A stretch of 64,000 nt of DNA, from assembly GCF_003966565.1 (NCBI RefSeq), contig NZ_AP018718.1:2356001-2420000 (forward strand), in the 5' to 3' direction. The position numbers and the translations under genes were made by a program. The notes under the pieces were generated by a model. That model searched no databases. It saw only the letters and a program-made list of their open reading frames with translations, and was not told the origin of the DNA. Source of the stretch: Sulfuricystis multivorans. Its GTDB lineage: Bacteria; Pseudomonadota; Gammaproteobacteria; Burkholderiales; Rhodocyclaceae. Positions 9,811 through 17,151 of the stretch are shown one piece after another. The first letter of the stretch is position 1. Every line of letters begins with the position of its first letter.

Positions 9811-10682
9811 TCTGGCTTTTCGCTTTGCTCGCGCTGGCTGCGCGGGCCGAAATCACCGTCATCGACGATGCGGGCACGCGTCTCGATTTGCCGCACCCGG
9901 CCGAGCGCATCGTCAGCCTCGCCCCGCACATCACCGAGACGCTGTTTGCCGCCGGCGCAGGAAGCAAGATCGTCGGTGCGGTCGATTACAGCGACTATCC
10001 CGAGCCTGCGCGAACGATCCCGCGCATCGGCGGTTATTCGCGGCTCGATCTGGAGCGCATCCTGGCGCTTTCGCCTGATCTGGTGATCGGCTGGGCATCC
10101 GGCAACAGCGCCGCGCACATCGAACGCTTGCGCGCCGCCGGCCTTCCGGTGTTCCTCGTCCAGCCGGAACGCATCGACGATGTGGCGAAGAACCTCGAAC
10201 GTTTCGGCCTGCTTGCCGGCACCGCGGCGACGGCCAACGCCGCGGCGGCGGATTTCCGCATGCGCTTGGCCGAACTGCGCGCCCGTTACGGCGCAAGACC
10301 CCCGGTGCGCGTCTTCTACCAGATCTGGAAGCAGCCCTTGATGACCGTCGGCGGCAACCAGGTGATCACCGACGTCGTTCGGCTGTGCGGCGGCGAGAAC
10401 GTCTTCGCCGATCTCAAACCGCTGGCGCCACAGGTGACGGTCGAAGCGGTGATCCAAGCCGATCCCGAGGTCATCGTCGCCTCCGGCATGGGCGAGGCGC
10501 GGCCCGAATGGCTCGACGATTGGCGGCAGTGGACGACGCTTGCGGCGGTCAAACGCGATAATCTGTTCTTCATCCCGCCCGATCTGATCCAGCGCCACAC
10601 CCCGCGCCTCGTCGAGGGCGCCGCGCGGCTGTGCGAGCAGTTGGAGGCCGCGCGGCGCAAGCGCAATATGGAGGCCCGATGA
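9798..10682 (+). CDS. btuF: Cobalamin/cobinamide-binding periplasmic protein, first copy
   Basis: Substrate-binding protein of an ABC importer, 294 residues, with a short signal peptide (residues about 2-18, ending LAARA). The body has RIVSLAPHITETLFAAGAGSKIVGAVDYSDYP and DLVIGWASGN, standard for BtuF-type proteins. The ATG at 9798 overlaps the end of cobD by 13 bp. No permease or ATPase follows it; the only BtuC and BtuD in the window lie in the riboswitch operon on the other strand, which has its own binding protein. It may serve the same transporter or a salvage role. Confidence 0.85.
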   Translation: MHRLIWLFALLALAARAEITVIDDAGTRLDLPHPAERIVSLAPHITETLFAAGAGSKIVGAVDYSDYPEPARTIPRIGGYSRLDLERILALSPDLVIGWASGNSAAHIERLRAAGLPVFLVQPERIDDVAKNLERFGLLAGTAATANAAAADFRMRLAELRARYGARPPVRVFYQIWKQPLMTVGGNQVITDVVRLCGGENVFADLKPLAPQVTVEAVIQADPEVIVASGMGEARPEWLDDWRQWTTLAAVKRDNLFFIPPDLIQRHTPRLVEGAARLCEQLEAARRKRNMEAR

Positions 10683-11146
10683 TGTTCCGGTTCCGGCACC
10701 TCGTGTTCACCATGAGTCTTTCACCGTTGACGGCGGCGACATGGGCACGGGCCCCCGGGCCGCTTTCCACCTACACGCCGCCACTCACGCCGGAATTGAA
10801 AGCGCGTCTCGCGAACGTCGTTATCGCCGCCGGCGCGCGTTATTTCGAGCGCAAGTGCTCGCAATGCCACGATGGCGAGAAGACGGGCACCCATGCCAAA
10901 GGGCCTTGGCTGTGGAACGTGTTCGGGCGGCGCGCCGGCAGCATCGCGGGCTTCGGGTTTTCAGCGGCGATGAAGTCAGCCGGCGTCGTCTGGGGCTTCG
11001 CCACGCTGGACTGTTCCCTAACCGATACCGAGCGCGCCGTGCCGGGTCGGGCGATGAACTTCGCCGGCATCGCCGATCCGGCCTTGCGCGCCGCGGTCGT
11101 CGTCTACTCGAGCCGGCTCAACGACACTCCACCAGCGCTGCCCTGA
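10679..11146 (+). CDS. Small class I-type cytochrome c, exported
   Basis: A 155-residue protein with an N-terminal hydrophobic segment (about residues 5-20) and one haem c site CSQCH near residue 60. GRAMNFAGI near residue 120 offers a methionine as possible distal haem ligand. The ATG at 10679 overlaps the btuF stop as ATGA, so it appears to be the last gene of cbiB-cobD-btuF-cyt. I do not recognise a specific family or electron partner, and a role in cobalamin metabolism is only suggested by position. Confidence 0.75.
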   Translation: MMFRFRHLVFTMSLSPLTAATWARAPGPLSTYTPPLTPELKARLANVVIAAGARYFERKCSQCHDGEKTGTHAKGPWLWNVFGRRAGSIAGFGFSAAMKSAGVVWGFATLDCSLTDTERAVPGRAMNFAGIADPALRAAVVVYSSRLNDTPPALP

Positions 11147-11282
11147 AGGTTCCAGCGCATTGTTCTGCTGCTAGAATTCGCGCCTTTCGGCGCACGCCGC
11201 CTTGGGGGCGCACCACATACATTCCGGATGCGCTTTTCTGTGTCGTGGGGCGGATTGCCCCGCAGCGATTGGGGGAACAGCC

Positions 11283-12521
11283 ATGCAAGGCCTTCACCTG
11301 ACCGCCGATCTCTATCAGTGCGGTTGCAATCTTTCACTGCTCGTCGACGCCGAGCGCTTGTCTGAGCTGTGTCGTCGCCATACTCTGGACGTCGGCCTGA
11401 CGCTGGTAGACGAAAAATGGTTCACCTTTCCCGAGTACCAGGGCCAGCCCGGTGGCGTGACCGGGATGCTGCTCCTGGCCGAATCGCATCTGGCCGTGCA
11501 CACCTGGCCGGAACGACGTGGCGTGACGCTCGACGTCTATGTCTGCAATTTCTGCCAGGACAATTCGGCCAAGGCCGAACGCCTTGCCACGGCGCTCATT
11601 GCTGCCTTCGCGCCCGAACAGACTGAGACCCATCGCATCCTGCGCGGCAGTCGCATCGAGGCGGGCGCCAGTGACGAGCTGATCCTCGAAACGCTCGATG
11701 AACACAGCGTCTATGGCTTTCGCATCCGCGAGCGGCTTCTCACCCAGAAGACCGCCGGCAACCAGCTGCTGGAGATCTTCGACACCCCGCAGTTCGGCCG
11801 CACGATGCGGCTCGACGGCCATTTCATGACCTCGGCAGGCGAGGAATTCTTCTATCACGAGGCCCTGATCCATCCGGCAGCGATCAGCCATCCCGCGCCG
11901 CGCCAGGCGTTGATCATCGGCGGCGGCGACGGCGGCGCGGCGGAGGAGCTCCTCAAGCATCCGAGCATCGAGCGCGTCGTCATCGCCGAACTCGACGCCG
12001 ACGTGGTCGAGGCGTCGAAACGCCATTTGGAGGCCGTGCATCGCGGCGCTTTCGCCGATCCCAGGCTCGAGGTGAGGATCGGCGACGGCTTTGCTTTCCT
12101 GGATGCCACCGACGAGCGCTTCGACCTGGTGCTCTTCGACCTCACCGATCCGGACACCCCAGCCGCCTCGCTCTACACGGCGAGCTCGTTCGCCAAGGCA
12201 CGGCGAGCGCTGGCCCCGGGCGGCGCGCTGGTGCTGCACATCGGCTCGCCGATCTTCCATCCCGAGCGCGTGCGGGGGATCGTCGCCGAGCTGCGCCAGG
12301 TCTTCTCCACCGTGCATTGCTACGGCCTCTACATCCCGCTCTACGGCGCCTACTGGGGGTTGGCGATCGCTTCCGACACGCTCGATGCGACCGGACTCGA
12401 TGCGACAACGGTCGAAACACGACTTGCCGAGCGCGGCATCTCCGATCTGCGCTACTACAACGGCGCGGTGCATGGCGCGCTGTTCGCGCTGCCGAATTTC
12501 TATCGCGAGCTCGTACGCTAG
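11283..12521 (+). CDS. S-adenosylmethionine decarboxylase-spermidine synthase fusion
   Basis: One 412-residue protein for two successive steps of polyamine synthesis. Residues 1 to about 118 are an AdoMet decarboxylase of the short bacterial type; ESHLAVHTWPE at about 67-77 contains the serine (residue 68) that becomes the pyruvoyl group, and the histidine used in processing. Residues about 130-412 are an aminopropyltransferase with FGRTMRLDG, GEEFFYHEALIHPA, IIGGGDGGAAEEL (AdoMet-type site) and LVLFDLTDP. GGGGGAAC upstream fits a ribosome site for the ATG at 11283. Such fusions are known in some bacteria. The stop codon overlaps that of the convergent cobB in CTAG. Confidence 0.9.
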   Translation: MQGLHLTADLYQCGCNLSLLVDAERLSELCRRHTLDVGLTLVDEKWFTFPEYQGQPGGVTGMLLLAESHLAVHTWPERRGVTLDVYVCNFCQDNSAKAERLATALIAAFAPEQTETHRILRGSRIEAGASDELILETLDEHSVYGFRIRERLLTQKTAGNQLLEIFDTPQFGRTMRLDGHFMTSAGEEFFYHEALIHPAAISHPAPRQALIIGGGDGGAAEELLKHPSIERVVIAELDADVVEASKRHLEAVHRGAFADPRLEVRIGDGFAFLDATDERFDLVLFDLTDPDTPAASLYTASSFAKARRALAPGGALVLHIGSPIFHPERVRGIVAELRQVFSTVHCYGLYIPLYGAYWGLAIASDTLDATGLDATTVETRLAERGISDLRYYNGAVHGALFALPNFYRELVR

Positions 12522-13798
12522 CCGAAGAGACGAGCCACCGCTGCAGGATTCGACGGAAAGTAGAAGTGCGCGTAGCTCGCGGTGAGGCGTCCGACGCGGT
12601 AAATCGCCTCGCCGCCGGGTGCGGCGAGTTTCTCCGCCTGGAGGAAGGGAGCAAGCGGGCACTCCAGCGTCGAATAGTGGAAGGTATGGCCGGTCAGCCG
12701 CCCTTCCGGCAAGGCTGCGGCGATCAGCCCCAGCCCGGCGAGGCGCTTTTGCATCCGCGTCACGCCGGGCATCAGCGCGAACATCGAATGAGCGCGACCA
12801 TCGAGATCGTAGAGCGTCTCGCAGCAGGCCATCATCCCGCCGCATTCGGCGACGAGTGGTTTGCCGGCGGCGACATGCGCCTGCAAGGCCGAGCGCATCG
12901 CGCCATTGGCGGCGATTACATCGGCATGGAGCTCGGGATAGCCGCCCGGCAGCCACACCGCATCACAGACGGGTAGCAGCGTGTCCGCGAGCGGCGAGAA
13001 GAATTCGATCCGCGCGCCCAGGGCGGCGAGGCATTCGAGGTTCGCCGGGTAAATGAAGCAGAAGGCCGCATCGCGCGCCACCGCGATGGTCTTGCCGGCA
13101 AGCAGCGGTGGAAAAGTCGGCGCGGGCCGGGCGGCAAAGTCGACCGCCGGCGGCAACTTGGCAGCCGGGGTTTGCGCCAGCGCATCGGCGAGCCGATCCA
13201 GCCGCGTGACGAGATCGGTGATCTCGGCGGCGGGGTTGAGCCCAAGATGCCGCTCCGGAAGCGCCGCAGCGCCATCGCGCGGCAGGCTGCCCGCCCAGGC
13301 GACGTCCTCAGGCAGACTTTGCTGGCACAGCTCGGCATGGAAAGGGGTTGCCACGTGGTTGGCAAGCGCCAGCGCGATCGGCGCGCCCGCACGGTAATGC
13401 TTCATTCCCCAGACCACTGCGCCGAAACTGCCGGCCATCGCACTGGCATCGATCACCAGCAGGATCGGCAGCCCCAGCCGCGTTGCCAATTCCGCGCCGC
13501 TGGGCTGGGAATCGTAAAGCCCCATCACGCCTTCGACGAGGATCAGATCGGCTTGCTCTGCTGCCCGCGCAAGGCGCCAGCGGGCGTCATCCTCGCCGCA
13601 CAACGCAAGATCGATGTTCTCGCAGGGCGCGCCCGAGACGAGCGCGTGAATCTGCGGGTCGAGGAAATCCGGCCCGCATTTGAACACGCGCACGCGCCGC
13701 CCCAGGCGCGTGTGCAGCCGGGCCAGCGCCGCGACGATCGTTGTCTTGCCGTGGCCGGAGGCAGGAGCAGCGACGAGCCAGGCGGGGCAACTCACCAT
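12518..13798 (-). CDS. cobB: Cobyrinate a,c-diamide synthase
   Basis: Amidates the a and c side chains of cobyrinate or hydrogenobyrinate. The 426 residues begin WLVAAPASGHGKTTIVAALA (P-loop), then FKCGPDFLDPQIH and LVEGVMGLYD. The C-terminal glutaminase domain has VWLPGGYPELHA and LVAECGGMMACCETL with the nucleophile cysteine, and ends SYAHFYFPSNPAAV with the histidine. The ATG at 13798 overlaps cobO by 7 bp. Last gene of the btuB-to-cobB operon. A degenerate repeat copy lies at 13111-13136 (encoding RPAPTF) in the inter-domain linker. Confidence 0.93.
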   Translation of the reverse strand: MVSCPAWLVAAPASGHGKTTIVAALARLHTRLGRRVRVFKCGPDFLDPQIHALVSGAPCENIDLALCGEDDARWRLARAAEQADLILVEGVMGLYDSQPSGAELATRLGLPILLVIDASAMAGSFGAVVWGMKHYRAGAPIALALANHVATPFHAELCQQSLPEDVAWAGSLPRDGAAALPERHLGLNPAAEITDLVTRLDRLADALAQTPAAKLPPAVDFAARPAPTFPPLLAGKTIAVARDAAFCFIYPANLECLAALGARIEFFSPLADTLLPVCDAVWLPGGYPELHADVIAANGAMRSALQAHVAAGKPLVAECGGMMACCETLYDLDGRAHSMFALMPGVTRMQKRLAGLGLIAAALPEGRLTGHTFHYSTLECPLAPFLQAEKLAAPGGEAIYRVGRLTASYAHFYFPSNPAAVARLFG

Positions 13799-14382
13799 TC
13801 GATTCCCGGCATTGCCTGGATGCCGGCCTGGAAGGCATGCTTGACGAGCGTCATATCGGTAACGGTGTCGGCGGCAGCGATGAGTTCCGGCGGCGCGCCA
13901 CGGCCGGTGACGACGAGGTGCTGCCGGAGCGGCCGCGCGCAAAAGGCGGCGAGCACCGCATCGCTGTCGAGCCAGCGGTATTTGAGCGCGTAGGTGAATT
14001 CGTCGAGGATGACGAGATCGACGTGAGTGTCGGCAAGCGCCTCTTTCGCCACCGCCCAGGCCGCTTGGGCGGCTGCCGCGTCCCGGGCCGCATCCTGTGT
14101 CTCCCAAGTGAAGCCCTCGCCCATCACATGCCAGCGGACGTTCGCCTGCTGGCGGAAAAAGGCTTCCTCGCCGGTATCCGAGCGGCTTTTGACGAACTGC
14201 ACGACGACCGCGTTCATGCCATGACCGAGCGCGCGCGCCAACACACCGAAGGCGGCAGAGCTCTTCCCCTTGCCGGTTCCGGTGTGCAGCAAAAAGACGC
14301 CGCGGGCATCAGCGGCAGCGGCGATCCTCGCGTCGATCACCGCCTTCTTGCGTTGCATGCGCTGCAGATGATCGCTGCTCAT
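13792..14382 (-). CDS. cobO: Corrinoid adenosyltransferase
   Basis: Transfers the adenosyl group of ATP to cob(I)alamin or its precursors (BtuR/CobA/CobO family). The 196 residues have the P-loop HTGTGKGKSSAAFG near residue 35, VQFVKS, WETQD and the conserved DLVILDEFTYALKY, then VVTGRGAP and DMTLVKHAFQAGIQA at the C-terminus. The ATG at 14382 overlaps the stop of the preceding btuF2 as ATGA. It sits between transport genes and cobB under the riboswitch, fitting adenosylation of newly imported corrinoid. Confidence 0.94.
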   Translation of the reverse strand: MSSDHLQRMQRKKAVIDARIAAAADARGVFLLHTGTGKGKSSAAFGVLARALGHGMNAVVVQFVKSRSDTGEEAFFRQQANVRWHVMGEGFTWETQDAARDAAAAQAAWAVAKEALADTHVDLVILDEFTYALKYRWLDSDAVLAAFCARPLRQHLVVTGRGAPPELIAAADTVTDMTLVKHAFQAGIQAMPGIEW

Positions 14383-15176
14383 CGGTAAAGATCCCCATAG
14401 GTTTTGGCCAGCTCGTCGAGCCCTTCCAGCAGCACTGGGGCAGGATGCAGGAATTTTTCGCCGTCGAGCGCCATAAGCCGCGCATTGGCAGGCCAAGGCA
14501 CTGCAGCACAGCTTTCCGCAATCTGCCGCGTGAAGATGACGACGAGATCGGGGCGCAGTTCAGTCACCCGACGCTCGATGTCTTCCGCCGTGGCGTCACG
14601 CGCGAGGTGGCGCACTCCTTCGTTCGTCTCGGCCAACCTGAAGCCGGCGGCCTCGAACAGCTCTCCCAGCCAAGTGTTACGGCCAAATGAATAGGGCTGG
14701 CCGGTGCAGGATGAGAGCAACAACACGCGCTCGCCGCGGGCACCGACGGCAGCTGCTTTCTTGCGCCACAGATAAGCAAAGGCCGCGGCACGCGCTTGGG
14801 CGACATCGAGTCGAGCCGCCGCGCCGATCTCGCGCAGGTTTTCTTCGATCTGATCCATGCGCTGGAAGCTTGCCAGACGCATCGCGCGCGCCGAGGGCGG
14901 GGTGACCGCGGCAAGGACATCGGGCTTAGTCCACGTCGAAGTAATGACTAGATCGGGTTGGACGGCAGCAATCGCTTGCGCGTCAGGGTCCATCACGCCT
15001 CCGGTGTCTGGGACACGCACACGCCGCTCGTAACGGCTTGCGCCGACGATGCAATCGGCAAGACCCAGCCATTCGAGCTGGTGAGTGATATAGGGCGACT
15101 GGCTGACGATTCGCGGGCAAGCGGCAGCGGCGGGAAAAGACAGGATGATGCCGAGCAGAAGCAGTAATGAACGCAT
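14379..15176 (-). CDS. btuF2: Cobalamin-binding periplasmic protein, second copy
   Basis: A 265-residue substrate-binding protein with a signal peptide (MRSLLLLLGIILSFPAAAAC). ACPRIVSQSPYITHQLEWLG is the entry of the BtuF/FecB fold, followed by QPDLVITSTWTKPDVL, and RPDLVVIFTRQ near residue 220. A cysteine immediately after the signal core could be a lipid anchor, but the flanking residues are not a clean lipobox. It lies directly behind btuD and is the natural partner of BtuCD here. It is clearly diverged from the BtuF at 9798-10682. The suffix 2 is mine. Confidence 0.85.
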   Translation of the reverse strand: MRSLLLLLGIILSFPAAAACPRIVSQSPYITHQLEWLGLADCIVGASRYERRVRVPDTGGVMDPDAQAIAAVQPDLVITSTWTKPDVLAAVTPPSARAMRLASFQRMDQIEENLREIGAAARLDVAQARAAAFAYLWRKKAAAVGARGERVLLLSSCTGQPYSFGRNTWLGELFEAAGFRLAETNEGVRHLARDATAEDIERRVTELRPDLVVIFTRQIAESCAAVPWPANARLMALDGEKFLHPAPVLLEGLDELAKTYGDLYR

Positions 15177-15181
15177 TTCCT

Positions 15182-16165
15182 TCACCTCGGTACGAAAACG
15201 GGATGGGAAAAGTCGGCGCTGGCAAGACGGCATAACGGATGGCCGTAGAGCTCGGAGAGCACCGGCGCGCTGAGGATCTCCTCGCACGGCCCGATGCGGT
15301 GGCGGCTATCGCCATAGAGCAAGAGCGCCTGATCGCAAAAGCGCGCCGCGAGGTTCGGGTCGTGCAATACCATCGCCACCGCCGCGCCCTCCTCGCGCGC
15401 GAGATGGAAGAAGAGCTCCAGCACCGCGATCTGATGATTGAGATCGAGATGGGCACAAGGCTCGTCGAGCAGATAAAGCCTCGGTTGCTGTGCCAAGAGC
15501 GAGGCGATGCGCACGCGCTGCCATTCGCCACCGGAGAGCGTATGGATCTCGCGTTCCTCGAAGCCAGCCAGGCCAAGACGCGCCAGCGCTTCGCGGGCGA
15601 TGGCAATGTCTTGCGCAGATTCCCAGGAAAGCTTCGACAAATACGGGTGGCGGCCGATCAGGACGGTCTGCAAGACGGTCGCTGCGAAAGGTTCCGTCTG
15701 CGCCTGCGGCAGATAGCCGCGCCGCCTTGCCGCCTCGCGAAGATTCCATGCCTCATAGGGCTTGCCTTCCAAGAGCAGCGTGCCACGTTCGGGTTTGCGC
15801 AGGCCGGCAAGAGTCGCCAGCAAGGTCGTCTTGCCCGCGCCGTTTCTGCCCAGGATGGCCAGCCGGCTGCCGGGCGAAAGATCGAGATCGAGCGCCAGAC
15901 AGACCTTGTGCAGGCCGACGCTGACGGCAATTTGGCGCGTTTCCAGAATCGGAGCTTGCGAAAAATTCTGCTGCGCGGCCCGCTGGCTGCGTTGCGCGGT
16001 GCTCGCTCCCTCGCCTAACTCCATGTTATGTGGTTCCGGCATAACTTGCGCTTCGCTCCTGTTAGCCTGCACCGAAACTTCGCCTTCGGCTCGTTTTCTC
16101 GGTCGCTCCGCTCCGGGCGCCTTGCCATCAGCCCGCTCGCGACGAATTTTTTCACAAGCTCTCAC
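15182..16165 (-). CDS. btuD: Cobalamin ABC transporter ATPase with a long N-terminal extension
   Basis: ATP-binding subunit of a FecE/BtuD-type importer. GRNGAGKTTLLATL (Walker A), a Q-loop region PQAQTEPF, LSGGEWQRVRIA (signature) and LYLLDEPCAHLDL (Walker B) are intact. The ATPase starts only near residue 72; the first 70 or so residues are charged and low in complexity. The GTG at 16165 overlaps the permease stop as GTGA, but ATGs at 16042 or 16024 are possible starts and would remove most of the extension. A repeat copy at 15207-15232 encodes the last residues before the stop. Confidence 0.85.
   Translation of the reverse strand: MRACEKIRRERADGKAPGAERPRKRAEGEVSVQANRSEAQVMPEPHNMELGEGASTAQRSQRAAQQNFSQAPILETRQIAVSVGLHKVCLALDLDLSPGSRLAILGRNGAGKTTLLATLAGLRKPERGTLLLEGKPYEAWNLREAARRRGYLPQAQTEPFAATVLQTVLIGRHPYLSKLSWESAQDIAIAREALARLGLAGFEEREIHTLSGGEWQRVRIASLLAQQPRLYLLDEPCAHLDLNHQIAVLELFFHLAREEGAAVAMVLHDPNLAARFCDQALLLYGDSRHRIGPCEEILSAPVLSELYGHPLCRLASADFSHPVFVPR
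15207..15232 (+). repeat. Dispersed 25-bp repeat copy, 3' end of btuD
   Basis: GAAAAGTCGGCGCTGG, CAA, GACGGCA; consensus copy on the strand opposite to btuD, within its last 17 codons. Confidence 0.85.
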
Positions 16166-17148
16166 GTCTTTTTGCCCAGGAGGTAGAGGAAGACCGGCAC
16201 CCCAATGAGCGCGGTGAGCACGCCGACCGGCAGCTGGATCGGCGCAAAGAGGCTGCGCGCCGCCGTGTCGGCCAATACGAGGAGGCTGCCGCCGGCGAGC
16301 GCCGCCGCCGGCAGCAGCAGGCGCTGGTCGTTACCCTGTGCCGGCCCCAAAGCGAGGCGCACCAGATGAGGCACGATCAGGCCGACGAAGCCGATCGAGC
16401 CCGCTGTGGTGACCGCGCAGGCGGTGGCCAGCGACGCCGTGAAATAGACGAGCCGCCGCACGTCGTGCGTGGCCACGCCGAGCGTGCGGGCGAGCTCCTC
16501 GCCGCGCGAGAGCACATTGAGATCGCGCGCGCGAGGCAGCATCACGAAAAGGCAAATGAAGAGCGCGAGCCCTGCGGGCCAGGCAACTGAAGCCTGCGAC
16601 AGATCGCCCATCAGCCAGAACAGCATGCCATGCATCTTCTGTTCCGGCGCCAGCGTCAGGATCAAGGCGATGACCGCGCCACAGCCAGCGGCAACCACGA
16701 CGCCGGTGAGCAGCAGCCGCGTCTGCGTCCAGGCCCCATCGCCATGGGCGAGACCAAACACCAGCAGCATCGCCGCAGCCGCCCCGAAAAAGGCCAAGCC
16801 CGATACGGAAAGCCCGGCAAGCCCCAACGACATCGCCAGCAAGGCGCCCACCCCGGCCCCGCCGGAGATACCGAGCACGTAAGGGTCGGCCAAGGGATTT
16901 CTCAGCAGCACCTGCATCAGGCAGCCGGAGAGCGCCAGAAGCCCGCCCACCGCAAAGCCCGCTGCCGCCCGCGGCGCGCGCAAACCCAGCACGATCGCCC
17001 GGTGGGGTGTCTCGTTGCCCGCGGAAAGCGCCCAGAGCTCCTGCGGCGCCACGGCAATCGAACCTACGGCCAAGGCCACGCCGAGGCTTCCCAGCGACAG
17101 AAGCGTCAGCAGGCTGAGCACCCAGACGGCGCGGCGGCGGGTGGGCAT
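16162..17148 (-). CDS. btuC: Cobalamin ABC transporter permease (FecCD/BtuC family)
   Basis: A 328-residue inner-membrane protein with about ten hydrophobic segments. Family blocks are LRAPRAAAGFAVGGLLALSG, QVLLRNPLADPYVLGISGGAG near residues 80-100, LGVATHDVRR (the ATPase-coupling loop), and GSIGFVGLIVPHLVR near residue 245. It works with the BtuD and BtuF2 encoded downstream. Only 3 bp separate it from the btuB stop. Substrate assignment as cobalamin rests on the riboswitch and the neighbouring genes. Confidence 0.9.
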   Translation of the reverse strand: MPTRRRAVWVLSLLTLLSLGSLGVALAVGSIAVAPQELWALSAGNETPHRAIVLGLRAPRAAAGFAVGGLLALSGCLMQVLLRNPLADPYVLGISGGAGVGALLAMSLGLAGLSVSGLAFFGAAAAMLLVFGLAHGDGAWTQTRLLLTGVVVAAGCGAVIALILTLAPEQKMHGMLFWLMGDLSQASVAWPAGLALFICLFVMLPRARDLNVLSRGEELARTLGVATHDVRRLVYFTASLATACAVTTAGSIGFVGLIVPHLVRLALGPAQGNDQRLLLPAAALAGGSLLVLADTAARSLFAPIQLPVGVLTALIGVPVFLYLLGKKT

Positions 17149-17151
17149 GGT

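Noticed and set aside
11334-12956. 540-codon antisense frame over the polyamine fusion gene
   Set aside because: Same shadow composition, no family motifs, and it covers motifs of the sense gene that are fully conserved.
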